Shown here in pieces: positions 1 to 12,645 of a stretch of DNA of 64,000 nucleotides (within the stretch, counting starts at the first letter, position 1; each line of letters starts with the position of its first letter). The stretch spans positions 703,524 to 767,523 of the forward strand of contig UBZT01000009.1 of assembly GCA_900470155.1 (NCBI GenBank). Direction: 5' to 3'. Under the pieces are notes generated by a model that worked only from the letters and a program-made list of their open reading frames with translations, searched no databases and had not been told where the DNA came from. Both the position numbers and the translations under genes were made by a program. This stretch comes from Hyphomicrobiales bacterium. Lineage in GTDB: Bacteria > Pseudomonadota > Alphaproteobacteria > Rhizobiales > Rhizobiaceae.

Positions 1-34
1 AGCGGCGGCGTTTTGCGTTTCGTCAGTTCTATTC

Positions 35-54
35 GGCGCGGCTTTCGCCGCGCC
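35..54 (-). terminator. GC-rich hairpin after the repeat-protein gene
   Basis: Perfect 8-bp inverted repeat GGCGCGGC / GCCGCGCC with a 4-base loop (9 bp if the flanking C34-G55 pair is counted). It starts 8 bases beyond the stop codon of the large minus-strand gene. No clear U-run follows on the minus strand, so it may be a weak or factor-assisted terminator or simply an mRNA 3' end stabiliser. Confidence 0.5.
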
Positions 55-62
55 GGTTAGGA

Positions 63-3000
63 TCAGAGATCCTGGTAGGCAGAGATGATCGCGGCAATCT
101 GATCATCGTTGAAGGCCTGGATCTGCGTGGTGGTGAAGGCCTGCAGCTGATCGCTGGCGAGGCTGTCGATGTCGTCGGTCGACAGACCGGCCAGGGCCTT
201 GACGTTGATGGCAGCGATCTCGTCTGTCGAGAAGGTTGCGATCTCGTCAGTCGACAGGGCCGAGATGGCGGCCGAGCCGAGCGCTGCGATCTGCGTCGAG
301 TTCAGAGCGGCGACCTGATCCGAGTCCAGGGCTTCGACCTGAGCGGAAGACAGGGCACCGACAGTCTTGGTGCCAAGCGAACCGATCTGGTCCGTTGTCA
401 GGGCCGCAACCGTATCGGTGGTCAGGCCGGCGATCTGTGTCGTGCTCAGGGCGCCGATCTGGCCAGAGGTCAGGACGGCAACCTGATCAGTCGAGAGCGC
501 GCTGATCTGGCTGGAGCTCAGGGCAACGACCTGGGTCGTTGTCAGGGCGACAACCTGGTCCGTATCGAGGGCGGCAACCAGATCGGTCGACAGACCCGCC
601 AGAGCCTTGACGTTGATCGCTGCGATCTCGTCCGTGGCAAAGAGCGCGATGTCATCCGTGCTGAGTGCGCCGATGGCAACCGAACCGAGCGCCGCGATCT
701 GGGTCGATGTCAGAGCCGCAACCTGGTCGGTGCTGAGTGCATCCACCTGGGTCGAGGTCAGGGCACCAGCCGTCTTCGAGGTCAGTGACACGACCTGGTC
801 AGTGGTCAGCGCCGCAACCTGGTCGGTCGAGAGACCGGCAACCTGCGAAGTGCTGAGCGCGCCGATCTGGGCCGAGGTCAAGACGACGACCTGATCGGTG
901 GTCAGCGCACCGAGCTGAGTGGAGCTCAGTCCGAGGACCTGTGCCGTTGTCAGGGCTGCGACCTGGTCGGTTTCGAGGATTGCCACCGCGTCGGTCGAGA
1001 GACCCGACAGAGCCTTGACATTGATCGCTGCGATCTCGGCTGTCGAGAAGGTGACGATGTCGTCGGTCGCCAGGGCCGCCAGGTCTTCCGATCCGAATGC
1101 TGCGATCTGCGTGGCGGACAGTGCCTCGACCTGCTCGGAGCTCATCGCTTCAAGCTGGTCCGAAGTCAGGGCACCAACCGCCTTGGCTGTCAGCTGCGTG
1201 ACCTGATCGGTGGTCAGAGCCGCGACATTGTCGGTCGAGAGACCGGCAACCTGCGTCGAGCTGAGAGCGGCGATCTGGCCCGAGGTCAGGACAACGACCT
1301 GGTCGGTGGTCAGCGCACCGATCTGGCCTGTGCTCAGGGCAACGACCTGGGCCGTGGTCAGAGCGGCAACCTGGTCGGTTTCGAGTACAGCGACGGCATC
1401 CGTGGAGAGGGAAGCCAGAGCCTTGACGTTGATGGCAGCAACTTCAGCGGCCTCGAAGAGGACGATGTCGTCGGAGCTCAGGACACTGATGGCAGCCGAG
1501 CCGAGCGCACCGATCTGGGCCGATGTCAGGGCCTGGATCTGGTCAGATGTCAGGGCATCGACTTGGCTCGAGGTCAGGGCGGCGGCCGTCTTCGAGGTCA
1601 GGGCGACAACCTGATCCGTTGTGAAGGCGGCAACCTGGTCGGTCGAGAGACCGGCAACCTGGGTCGAGCTCAGCGCAGCGATCTGACCCGAGGTCAGAAC
1701 GACAACCTGGTCGGTGGTCAGGGCCTGGATCTGGGTCGACTTCAAGGCTGCTACCTGGGCCGTGGTCATTGCCGCAACCTGGTCGGTTTCGAGCACTGCA
1801 ACCGCATCGGTGGTCAGGCCCGCCAGAGCCTTGACGCTGATGGCAGCAACTTCAGCGGCCTCGAAGAGGACGATGTCATCGGAGCTCAGGGCACCGATTG
1901 CTGCCGAGCCGAGAGCACCGATCTGCGTGGATGTCAGCGCGGTAATCTGGTCGGACGTCAGGGCATCGATCTGCGACGAGGTCAGGGCTGCAGCGGTCTT
2001 GGAGGTCAGGGCGACAACCTGGTCCGTTGTGAAGGCGGCAACCTGGTCGGTCGAAAGGCCGGCAACCTGTGTCGAGCTCAGGGCTGCAATCTGGCCGGTG
2101 GTCAGAACGACGACCTGGTCGGTGGTCAGAGCCTGGATCTGGCTGGACTTGAGCACGGCGACCTGGGCGGTCGTCAGCGCTGCAACCTGATCCGTTTCAA
2201 GGATCGCAACAGCATCGGTCGTCAGACCGGTCAGCGCCTTGACGCTGATAGCTGCGATCTCGTCGGTCGAGAAGGTGGCAATCTCGTCGGTGGACAGTAC
2301 GGCCAGATCTTCAGAGCCGAGGGCAGCGATCTGAGCCGACGACAGGGCTTCGACCTGTTCGGAGCTGAGGGCTGCGATCTGGTCGGTGGACAAGGCAGCC
2401 ACGGTCTTCGACGTCAGCTGGCTGATCTGGTCGGTGGTCAGAACCGCAACATTGTCGGTCGTAAGGCCGGCAACCTGCGTTGCGCTCAGCGCAGCGATCT
2501 GGCCCGAGGTCAGCACCACGACCTGGTCGGTCGTCAGCGCGCCGATCTGGGTCGACTTCAGGGCGGCAACCTGACCCGTCGTGAGCGCAGCAACCTGGTC
2601 GGTTTCGAGCACTGCAACCGCATCGGTGGTCAGACCTGCCAGAGCCTTGACGCTGATGGCAGCAACTTCAGCGGCCTCGAAGAGGACGATGTCATCGGAG
2701 CTCAGAGCGCCGATTGCTGCCGATCCAAGAGCACCGATCTGCGTGGATGTCAGCGCGGTAATCTGGTCGGACGTCAGGGCATCGATCTGCGACGAGGTCA
2801 AGGCCGCAGCGGTCTTGGAGGTCAGGGCGACAACCTGGTCTGTCGAGAGAGCTGCAACCTGGTCGGTCGAAAGGCCGGCAACCTGTGTCGAGCTCAGGGC
2901 TGCGATCTGACCCGAGGTCAGAACGACGACCTGATCGGTGGTCAGGGCCTGGATCTGGGTGGACTTCAATCCGGCGACCTGCGCAGTGGTCAGCGCTGCA

Positions 3001-4718
3001 ACCTGATCGGTTTCGAGGATTGCGACGGCATCGGTGGAGAGACCGGTCAGCGCCTTGACGCTGATGGCTGCGATTTCTGCGGTCGAGAAGGTGACGATGT
3101 CATCGGTCGACAGGGCCGCAAGGTCCTCGGAGCCGAAGGCAGCGATCTGGGCCGAAGACAGCGCCTCGACCTGTTCGGAGCTCATCGCCTGCAACTGGGC
3201 AGATGTCAGTGCGCCGACAGCCTTGGATGTCAGCTGGGTTACCTGGTCGGTGGTCAGAACAGCGACATTGTCGGTCGAAAGGCTGGCCACCTGCGTGGAG
3301 CTCAGGGCCGCGACCTGTGCCGAGGTCAGGACGACGGTCTGGTCGGTGGTCAGGGCGCCGATCTGGGCGCTCTTCAGAGCAGCGACCTGGGTGGTCGTCA
3401 AAGCAGCGACCTGATCGGTTTCGAGGATGGCAACGGCGTCCGTGGACAGTCCGGCCAGGGCCTTGACGCTGATCGCAGCGATTTCATTGGTTTCGAACAG
3501 AGCGACGTCGTCGGTGCTCAGGGCGCCGATGGCTGCGGAACCGAAGGCGGCGATCTGGGTCGACGTAAGAGCGGCAACCTGGTCGGTGCTGAGCGCGTCA
3601 ACCTGCGTCGAGGTCAGTGCGGCAACAGTCTTCGACGTCAGGGCAACAACCTGGTCGGTGCTGAGGGCTGCAACCTGGTCGGTCGAAAGACCGGCAACCT
3701 GCGTGGTGCTCAAGGCGGCGATCTGGCCCGAGGTCAGGACCACGACCTGGTCGGTCGTCAAAGCCTGGATCTGGGTGGACTTCAAGGCGGCAACCTGGGT
3801 GGACTTCAGGGCTGCGACCTGATCGGTGGACAGGATCGCAACATTGTCGGTCGACAGGCCGGTCAGTGCCTTGACGCTGATGGCAGCCACTTCAGCGGTG
3901 CTGAACAGTTCGATATCGTCAGTGCCAAGAGCGCTGACGGCAGCGGAGCCGAGCGCGCCGATCTGTGCCGACGTCAGTGCAGCCGTCTGGTCGGTGCTCA
4001 GAGCCGTAACCTGCGCCGAGGTCAGGGCGCCTGCGGCCTTGGTGCTCAGGGCGGCAACCTGGTCTGTGGTCAGGGCAGCAACCTGGGTGGTGGAAAGGCC
4101 GGCGATCTGGCTCGTGCTCATCGCACCGATCTGACCGGAGGAGAGAATGGCGACCTGATCGGTCGTCAGGGCCGTGATCTGGGCAGACTTCAGGGCTGCA
4201 ACCTGGGTTGACTTGAGGGCTGCAACCTGGTCGGTGGAAAGGATGGCGACGTTGGCGGTCGAGAGACCGGCGATGCCCTTGACGCTGATGGCGGCAACTT
4301 CAGCCGTTGTGAACGACGCGATATCGTCCGTGGACAGGACGGCGATGGCTGCCGAGCTGAAGGCGCCGATCTGCGTGGATGTGAGCGCAGCAACCTGGTC
4401 GGAAGTCAGGCCGTCGACCTGTGCGGTGCTGAGCGCTGCGATCTGGGTGGTTGCGAGACCGGTGATCGTGGAGGACTCGAGGACGGCAATCTGGTCCAGG
4501 CTCAGGCCGACAATGGAGGCGGCAGACACTGCGCCAAGCTGGGCTGTGGTGAAGACCGCGATATCGTCGGTTTCAAGTGCATGAATCTGGGAAGACGAAA
4601 GCGCCTTGACCTGCGCTGTGGACAGCGCAGCCACATCGTCCGTGGTCAACGATGCAATGGTGGTGGTGGAGAGATTGCGTATTTGGCTGGTTGTCAGTGA
4701 AGAAACGATCGAAGTCAT
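63..4718 (-). CDS. Giant octapeptide-repeat protein (193 tandem octads), unknown function
   Basis: I do not recognise a named family. With the ATG at 4718 the protein has 1,551 residues: 7 N-terminal residues followed by 193 consecutive 8-residue units with no phase break, consensus L-[ST]-[ST]-[DTAS]-Q-[VI]-x-[AG]. The octads form a 17-octad (136-residue, 408-bp) superunit marked by an AAI[SN]VKAL motif that occurs 11 times. I see no Cys, Trp or Pro, almost no aromatic or basic residues, and many Asp, so the protein is acidic. There is no signal peptide; a type I secretion signal at the C-terminus (ending SAYQDL) is possible but unproven, and no type I export genes are nearby. The start follows AGGGG 7-8 bases upstream; a GTG at 4766 would add 16 residues. 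Each octad carries about two Ser/Thr, and an OGT-like glycosyltransferase is divergently encoded next door. The S/T-x-x-Q pattern resembles a helix N-cap box, suggesting a solenoid of short helices (inference). Confidence 0.85.
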   Translation of the reverse strand: MTSIVSSLTTSQIRNLSTTTIASLTTDDVAALSTAQVKALSSSQIHALETDDIAVFTTAQLGAVSAASIVGLSLDQIAVLESSTITGLATTQIAALSTAQVDGLTSDQVAALTSTQIGAFSSAAIAVLSTDDIASFTTAEVAAISVKGIAGLSTANVAILSTDQVAALKSTQVAALKSAQITALTTDQVAILSSGQIGAMSTSQIAGLSTTQVAALTTDQVAALSTKAAGALTSAQVTALSTDQTAALTSAQIGALGSAAVSALGTDDIELFSTAEVAAISVKALTGLSTDNVAILSTDQVAALKSTQVAALKSTQIQALTTDQVVVLTSGQIAALSTTQVAGLSTDQVAALSTDQVVALTSKTVAALTSTQVDALSTDQVAALTSTQIAAFGSAAIGALSTDDVALFETNEIAAISVKALAGLSTDAVAILETDQVAALTTTQVAALKSAQIGALTTDQTVVLTSAQVAALSSTQVASLSTDNVAVLTTDQVTQLTSKAVGALTSAQLQAMSSEQVEALSSAQIAAFGSEDLAALSTDDIVTFSTAEIAAISVKALTGLSTDAVAILETDQVAALTTAQVAGLKSTQIQALTTDQVVVLTSGQIAALSSTQVAGLSTDQVAALSTDQVVALTSKTAAALTSSQIDALTSDQITALTSTQIGALGSAAIGALSSDDIVLFEAAEVAAISVKALAGLTTDAVAVLETDQVAALTTGQVAALKSTQIGALTTDQVVVLTSGQIAALSATQVAGLTTDNVAVLTTDQISQLTSKTVAALSTDQIAALSSEQVEALSSAQIAALGSEDLAVLSTDEIATFSTDEIAAISVKALTGLTTDAVAILETDQVAALTTAQVAVLKSSQIQALTTDQVVVLTTGQIAALSSTQVAGLSTDQVAAFTTDQVVALTSKTAAALTSSQIDALTSDQITALTSTQIGALGSAAIGALSSDDIVLFEAAEVAAISVKALAGLTTDAVAVLETDQVAAMTTAQVAALKSTQIQALTTDQVVVLTSGQIAALSSTQVAGLSTDQVAAFTTDQVVALTSKTAAALTSSQVDALTSDQIQALTSAQIGALGSAAISVLSSDDIVLFEAAEVAAINVKALASLSTDAVAVLETDQVAALTTAQVVALSTGQIGALTTDQVVVLTSGQIAALSSTQVAGLSTDNVAALTTDQVTQLTAKAVGALTSDQLEAMSSEQVEALSATQIAAFGSEDLAALATDDIVTFSTAEIAAINVKALSGLSTDAVAILETDQVAALTTAQVLGLSSTQLGALTTDQVVVLTSAQIGALSTSQVAGLSTDQVAALTTDQVVSLTSKTAGALTSTQVDALSTDQVAALTSTQIAALGSVAIGALSTDDIALFATDEIAAINVKALAGLSTDLVAALDTDQVVALTTTQVVALSSSQISALSTDQVAVLTSGQIGALSTTQIAGLTTDTVAALTTDQIGSLGTKTVGALSSAQVEALDSDQVAALNSTQIAALGSAAISALSTDEIATFSTDEIAAINVKALAGLSTDDIDSLASDQLQAFTTTQIQAFNDDQIAAIISAYQDL
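90..4690. repeat. 408-bp tandem superrepeat (17 x 24 bp) inside the octad-repeat gene
   Basis: The marker GACG(T/C)TGATGGC recurs from about position 201 to 4281, a distance of 4,080 bp, exactly ten periods of 408 bp. Within each period the sequence is a degenerate 24-bp repeat encoding one octad. Neighbouring copies differ mainly at synonymous and conservative sites. Such an array can expand or contract by recombination, so copy number may vary between strains and assemblies. Confidence 0.95.
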
Positions 4719-5528
4719 GGACGCGCCCCTGTTGTGTTGACCGATTGCCCTCAAGGTGGACGCCACGATTGGCCTCGACCTTCGGTATCCTTTCGGACGG
4801 ATAGATATGGAAGTGGGACATGGCTCTCAGGAGCCAGTGCGTTGGAAGGGCATCATGCATCGAGAGCGTAAAGCTGCTCTGATTTCCCACGCCTGCGGGC
4901 GCAATGGTCTTGCCGCAGTAAGACTATTCCTTCGAAAATTGCTTCGAACCGGCCCGTGAGTCGCATTCTTAGACAAAATTCTTGGCAAAGATCTACCCGT
5001 CAGATTCTAATTTTGTGTTAACGCGCTGTAGAACCATCCCTTGAATCAGCCCTCAAAGGACGGCCTACACATGATCTGAACAGTACATCCAGAAAAAGTA
5101 CAATTGAGCGCCCTGGTGAAACACAGAATTATTGCAAACTCCACACACATTTTCGTCGCTTGATGCAGTACAATTAAGATTTATGTTGCGTTCACGTAAG
5201 GAAATATAGCCTATTCTTAATAAAAATCCCATTTACATGTAAAATAAATCGAATATCTCTAGCATAGCGTGCATTTATTTCTATAACGGTTGAGCGAATA
5301 GACGTATCGACCCGCGAACATATGCCGACCGGTCGCCGCTAACTCATGTTTATGGATTGGTGGGTGGTGACACTACTGGACACCTGCCGACCCAGCGGGC
5401 GAGCAGCAAAGCCACTGAGGGCGATGCAAGGCCACAAGCCCAAAGCAAGCTAGCACAGCTAAAGCACTCCGACGCTTAAGCGCGTGGTTTCAATTCAAGC
5501 CGTTAGGCCTTCAGTTCTTGGGATATAC
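4719..5528. other. 810-bp AT-rich divergent intergenic region
   Basis: No convincing gene. It separates the octad-repeat gene (minus) from the glycosyltransferase gene (plus) and so must carry both promoters. From about 4960 to 5300 it is much more AT-rich than the surrounding sequence, with several A/T runs and a 12-bp palindrome at 5232-5243. AT-rich upstream regions of this kind are typical targets of Ros/MucR-type regulators in rhizobia, but no such site can be assigned by eye. The short open frames here have neither coding character nor a ribosome site. Confidence 0.7.
5232..5243. promoter_or_regulatory. Perfect 12-bp palindrome TTTACATGTAAA, possible operator
   Basis: The sequence TTTACATGTAAA is its own reverse complement and sits in the AT-rich gap between the repeat-protein and glycosyltransferase genes, about 290 bases before the latter. 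Candidate binding site for a dimeric regulator; no regulator can be named. Confidence 0.3.
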
Positions 5529-8844
<3,316 letters not shown>

Positions 8845-8928
8845 GCAAGACACCGGCGCCCTGTGCCGGTATCGTGCCGGCACACAGAACATTGCAATTC
8901 TTGCAAGGTCTCATCCCAAAGGTTGGAC

Positions 8929-9909
8929 ATGACTGAAAAGACAATCCTCGTGGTCGGTGGCGCCGGTTACATCGGCTCCCACACATGCCTGGCTCTGGCC
9001 AACAAGGGTTATGTGCCGCTGGTCTACGACAACTTTTCCGGCGGCCATGAGGAATTTGTCAAATGGGGACCGGCCGAACAGGGCGATATCCGTGACCGCG
9101 CCCGTCTGCGCGAGGTCCTGGCCAAACACAAGCCGGTTGCCGCCTTGCATTTTGCCGGTCTCATCGAGGTCGGCCAGTCCTTCCAGGAACCGGAAGCCTT
9201 TTACGACGTCAATGTCGTCGGCTCGCTAACGCTGCTGCAGGCGCTGATGGAGGCGGATATCCGCTCTTTCGTCTTTTCCTCGACCTGCGCCACCTATGGC
9301 AAGCCGGAGCGCCTGCCGCTTGATGAAACCCATCCGCAGAACCCGATCAATCCGTATGGCCGCACCAAACATATCGTTGAGCAGGCCCTGCGCGATTTCG
9401 ACCTGTGCAATCGCATGCGGTCCGTGATGCTGCGCTACTTCAATGCCGCCGGTGCCGATTTCGAAGGCCGTATCGGCGAATGGCACACGCCGGAAACCCA
9501 TGCCATTCCGCTGGCCATCGAAGTGGCGCTTGGCCGCCGACCGCATTTCTCGATCTTCGGCGAGGATTACGACACACGCGACGGCAGCTGCATCCGCGAC
9601 TATATCCACGTCAACGATCTGGCCGATGCCCATGTGCGCGCGGTGGAATACCTGCTGAACGGCGGCGAGACGGTCGACATCAATCTCGGCACCGGAACAG
9701 GCACCACGGTGAAGGAACTGATCAGTGCCATCGAAACCGTCTCAGGTCGACCGATGCCGGTGGTCAAGACCGAGCGTCGCGCCGGTGATCCGCCCACCCT
9801 CGTTGCCGGCAACGGCAAGGCGGAAAATGTCCTCGGCTGGAAGCCGAAGCACGACATCAACGACATCATCCGGTCCGCCTGGAACTGGCATTCGCGCTTC
9901 AACGGCTAG
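8929..9909 (+). CDS. galE: UDP-glucose 4-epimerase
   Basis: Extended short-chain dehydrogenase that interconverts UDP-glucose and UDP-galactose. 326 residues, usual length. Visible: GGAGYIGSHT NAD-binding loop near the N-terminus, SSTCATYG (catalytic Ser/Thr region), YGRTK (the catalytic YxxxK), and RYFNAAGAD. The start is the ATG at 8929; a longer frame from 8863 contains an unconserved Cys/His-rich leader and is not favoured. As the third gene after the OGT-like transferase and glf, it would supply UDP-Gal for glf. It could equally serve exopolysaccharide synthesis, as galE (exoB) does in rhizobia. Confidence 0.95.
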   Translation: MTEKTILVVGGAGYIGSHTCLALANKGYVPLVYDNFSGGHEEFVKWGPAEQGDIRDRARLREVLAKHKPVAALHFAGLIEVGQSFQEPEAFYDVNVVGSLTLLQALMEADIRSFVFSSTCATYGKPERLPLDETHPQNPINPYGRTKHIVEQALRDFDLCNRMRSVMLRYFNAAGADFEGRIGEWHTPETHAIPLAIEVALGRRPHFSIFGEDYDTRDGSCIRDYIHVNDLADAHVRAVEYLLNGGETVDINLGTGTGTTVKELISAIETVSGRPMPVVKTERRAGDPPTLVAGNGKAENVLGWKPKHDINDIIRSAWNWHSRFNG

Positions 9910-9932
9910 AACCGCTTTGGCCTTCCGACGCG

Positions 9933-9961
9933 ACAATAGGCTGTTACTGCCAACCTATTGT
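9933..9961 (+). terminator. Weak hairpin after galE
   Basis: Inverted repeat ACAATAGG / CCTATTGT (8 bp, 12-14 base loop), 24 bases after the galE stop, followed by a pyrimidine-rich stretch. AT-rich stem, so only a possible terminator. Confidence 0.35.
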
Positions 9962-10015
9962 TCTTTCACGCCGCTCCTCTAAATGTGTCAACGACCGAAG
10001 AGGAGCGTTTCACCG

Positions 10016-10072
10016 ATGTATGTCATGCCGAATGCCGCTGGAAATGTCGCTGGAATAGCCTGCAATGCGTAG
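10016..10072 (+). CDS. Possible 18-residue leader peptide overlapping the PAP2 start
   Basis: Open frame MYVMPNAAGNVAGIACNA with an ATG 10 bases after a good AGGAG at 10001-10005. Its TAG stop (10070-10072) lies just inside the PAP2 gene, whose ATG at 10065 has no strong ribosome site of its own. The arrangement suggests translational coupling or a leader peptide. No family is recognised and it may be fortuitous. Confidence 0.35.
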   Translation: MYVMPNAAGNVAGIACNA

Positions 10073-10784
10073 GGTGATCGCGCATGCGCGCGAGCGGATC
10101 GCCCAGGTCGAAGCGGTCGTTCTGCTCGTCTTCTGCCTTGCCACCGGCGCCGCCTTCGTCTTTTCAAGATTGATGAGCGAAATGCTCGAGGGCGAGACAC
10201 GGTATATCGATGAAGCGGTGCTGCTATCATTGCGCGATGCGACGGATACCAGCCTGCCGGTTGGCCCCTATTGGCTGAGCAAGATCTTCTCCGACATCAC
10301 CGTCTTGGGAGGAAACACTGTTCTGGCCCTGGTGACCGTCGCAACGGCCGTCTTCCTGTGCATCCGCCGCGAATGGGCGAGCGCTCTTTTTCTCGGCGCA
10401 TCCGTCCTGGGTGGCTGGGCGATCAGCAGCGCTTTGAAGCTAGGCGTGGCCAGGCCGCGGCCCGATGTCGTCGCGCATCTGGTCGAAGTGCACGATTTCA
10501 GCTTTCCCAGCGGACATGCCATGCTGTCGGCAGCGACTTATCTCACCTTGGCGGCAATGCTGACCCGGGTCGAAAAGAGCCGCCAAGTCCGCATGTTCTT
10601 CATTGGTCTCGCCGTCTTCCTGATCGTGATCATCGGCATGAGCCGCATCTATCTCGGCGTACATTACCCGACCGACGTTCTGGCCGGCTGGTGCGCCGGA
10701 TCGGCATGGGCCGGCTTCGTCTGGCTCTTCGCCAGACGTTATCTCAGACCGCAACGGGATCCGGGTCAAACGCTCGGCGAGTAA
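10065..10784 (+). CDS. PAP2 family membrane phosphatase
   Basis: Integral membrane phosphatase of the phosphatidic acid phosphatase 2 superfamily, 239 residues. The three-part active site is intact: KLGVARPRP (KxxxxxxRP), FPSGHAM (PSGH, catalytic His) and SRIYLGVHYPTD (SRxxxxxHxxxD). About six membrane helices are visible. Such enzymes dephosphorylate lipid phosphates such as undecaprenyl pyrophosphate, phosphatidic acid or phosphatidylglycerol phosphate; the substrate here cannot be told. Its stop is only 4 bases from the stop of the convergent ABC-F gene. It may belong functionally with the upstream sugar genes through carrier-lipid recycling, but that is inference. Confidence 0.9.
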   Translation: MRRVIAHARERIAQVEAVVLLVFCLATGAAFVFSRLMSEMLEGETRYIDEAVLLSLRDATDTSLPVGPYWLSKIFSDITVLGGNTVLALVTVATAVFLCIRREWASALFLGASVLGGWAISSALKLGVARPRPDVVAHLVEVHDFSFPSGHAMLSAATYLTLAAMLTRVEKSRQVRMFFIGLAVFLIVIIGMSRIYLGVHYPTDVLAGWCAGSAWAGFVWLFARRYLRPQRDPGQTLGE

Positions 10785-10788
10785 CGCG

Positions 10789-12411
10789 TCAGCTTTTCAG
10801 GCCGGGCGCCTCGTGGCCGGTGCGGGCCACATATTCCGTATAACCGCCGCCATACTGGAACACGCCCTCCGGGGTGATCTCCAGAACCCGATTCGACAGT
10901 TCCGCGAGGAAGTGACGATCGTGGCTGACGAAGAGCATCGTGCCCTCATATTGCGACAATGCCTTGATCAGCATTTCCTTGGTGTCGAGATCCAGGTGGT
11001 TGGTCGGCTCGTCGAGCACCAGCAGGTTCGGCGGTTCGAACAGCATGATCGCCATGACAAGGCGTGCCTTTTCGCCACCCGACAGAACCCGGCAGCGTTT
11101 GTCGATATCGTCACCGGAAAAGCCGAAACAGCCGGCAAGCGCGCGAAGCGGCGCCTGCCCTGCCCGTGGGAACGTGCTTTCCAGCGTCTCGAAAATGGTC
11201 ATCTCGCCATCGAGGATATCCATCGCATGCTGGGCGAAATAGCCCATCTTGACGCTGGCGCCGATCGCAACCGTGCCGCTGTCCGGCGTGCTGTCGCCGG
11301 CAACCAGTTTCAGCAATGTCGACTTGCCGGCGCCGTTGATCCCCATGATGCACCAGCGCTCGCGGCGCTTCACCATGAAATCGAAACCCTCATAGATGAC
11401 CTTGTCGCCATACTTCTTGTGCACGTTCTTGACGTTGATCACGTCTTCGCCGGAGCGCGGTGCCGGCTGGAATTCGAAGGCGACGACCTGGCGGCGCTTC
11501 GGCGGTTCGACACGGTCGATCTTCTCCAGCTTCTTCACCCGGCTCTGCACCTGGGAAGCATGGCTGGCGCGCGCCTTGAAGCGCTCGATGAATTTGATTT
11601 CCTTGGCGAGCATCGCCTGCTGGCGCTCGAACTGCGCCTGCTGCTGCTTCTCGTTCTGCGCCCGCTGGCCCTCGTAGAATTCGTAGTCGCCGGAATAGCT
11701 GTTGAGCTGGCCGGCATCGATCTCGATGATCTTGGTGACGATGCGGTTCATGAACTCGCGGTCATGCGAGGTCATCAGCAATGCGCCCTCGTAGCCCTTC
11801 AGGAACTGCTCCAGCCAGATCAGGCTTTCGAGATCCAGATGGTTGGACGGTTCGTCGAGCAGCATCACGTCCGGGCGCATGAGCAGGATGCGGGCAAGCG
11901 CCACGCGCATCTTCCAGCCGCCCGACAGCGCGCCGACATCGCCGTCCATCATGGTTTCGCTGAAGCTCAGGCCCGCCAGCACTTCGCGGGCGCGGCCCTC
12001 CAGCGCATAGCCGTCCAGTTCCTCGTAGCGCGCCTGAACTTCACCGTAACGTTCGATGATCTGGTCCATCTCGTCCATGCGGTCCGGATCGACCATGGCC
12101 GATTCCAGCTCGCGCAGCTCGGCGGCGACATCACTGACCGGACCCGCACCGTTCATCACTTCGGCAACAGCACTCAGGCCCGACATCTCGCCGACATCCT
12201 GGTTGAAATAACCGATGGTAATGCCCTTATCGACAGCGACCTGGCCCTCGTCAGGCGCATCCTGACCTGTGATCATGCGAAACAGCGAGGTTTTGCCCGA
12301 GCCGTTCGGCCCGACCAGACCGATCTTCTCCCCACGGTTCAGGGCGGCGGAAGTCTCGATGAAGAGGATCCGGTGGCTGAGCTGCTTGCTGATGTTTTCA
12401 ATACGAATCAT
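10789..12411 (-). CDS. ABC-F family ATPase (ribosome-associated type)
   Basis: Soluble protein with two ABC ATPase domains and no membrane segments, 540 residues from ATG 12411. Walker A motifs GPNGSGKTS and GINGAGKST, signatures LSGGWKMRVALAR and LSGGEKARLVMA, and Walker B stretches ending DEPSNHLDLE and DEPTNHLDLD are all intact. The charged linker between domains (around AQFERQQAMLAKEIKFIERFKA) is characteristic of ABC-F proteins, which act on the ribosome to resolve translation stalls. It looks closest to the YbiT/AbcF3-type group. A GTG-initiated longer frame to 12486 adds 25 unconserved residues and is rejected. Divergent from the truncated haemoglobin gene. Confidence 0.92.
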   Translation of the reverse strand: MIRIENISKQLSHRILFIETSAALNRGEKIGLVGPNGSGKTSLFRMITGQDAPDEGQVAVDKGITIGYFNQDVGEMSGLSAVAEVMNGAGPVSDVAAELRELESAMVDPDRMDEMDQIIERYGEVQARYEELDGYALEGRAREVLAGLSFSETMMDGDVGALSGGWKMRVALARILLMRPDVMLLDEPSNHLDLESLIWLEQFLKGYEGALLMTSHDREFMNRIVTKIIEIDAGQLNSYSGDYEFYEGQRAQNEKQQQAQFERQQAMLAKEIKFIERFKARASHASQVQSRVKKLEKIDRVEPPKRRQVVAFEFQPAPRSGEDVINVKNVHKKYGDKVIYEGFDFMVKRRERWCIMGINGAGKSTLLKLVAGDSTPDSGTVAIGASVKMGYFAQHAMDILDGEMTIFETLESTFPRAGQAPLRALAGCFGFSGDDIDKRCRVLSGGEKARLVMAIMLFEPPNLLVLDEPTNHLDLDTKEMLIKALSQYEGTMLFVSHDRHFLAELSNRVLEITPEGVFQYGGGYTEYVARTGHEAPGLKS

Positions 12412-12645
12412 GATCTGGGGCCCGAAAAGTTGCGGCGCCCTTATGTCATGGCCAGCCGCTTCTGTCGCAGGTATTTTGCAGTGCACACCCGACAGTTACG
12501 ACGCTTTCCACCGTCATGGTGAACGCCCGAGACCGAAACAGGCCGCCTGGAACGCCGACTGCATATTGACGCAGCAATCGCTTCGGCGTTGCCGACCGGT
12601 CGGGCGACCGGCTATGGAATGTGGGATGAGCGACAGGAATAGACC

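Noticed and set aside
1563..4211. 882-codon plus-strand open frame (and several others of 60-160 codons) across the repeat gene
   Set aside because: It is the mirror of the 24-bp repeat: the restricted codon set of the minus-strand gene happens to lack stops in this frame. It has no ribosome site and low-complexity Arg/Gly/Gln-rich sequence.
90..4690. CRISPR-like appearance of a regular 24/408-bp repeat
   Set aside because: The repeat is coding, in phase throughout, with no unrelated spacers.
4756..4959. 67-residue plus-strand ORF in the divergent gap
   Set aside because: No ribosome site and it overlaps the 5' leader of the repeat gene; sequence resembles nothing.
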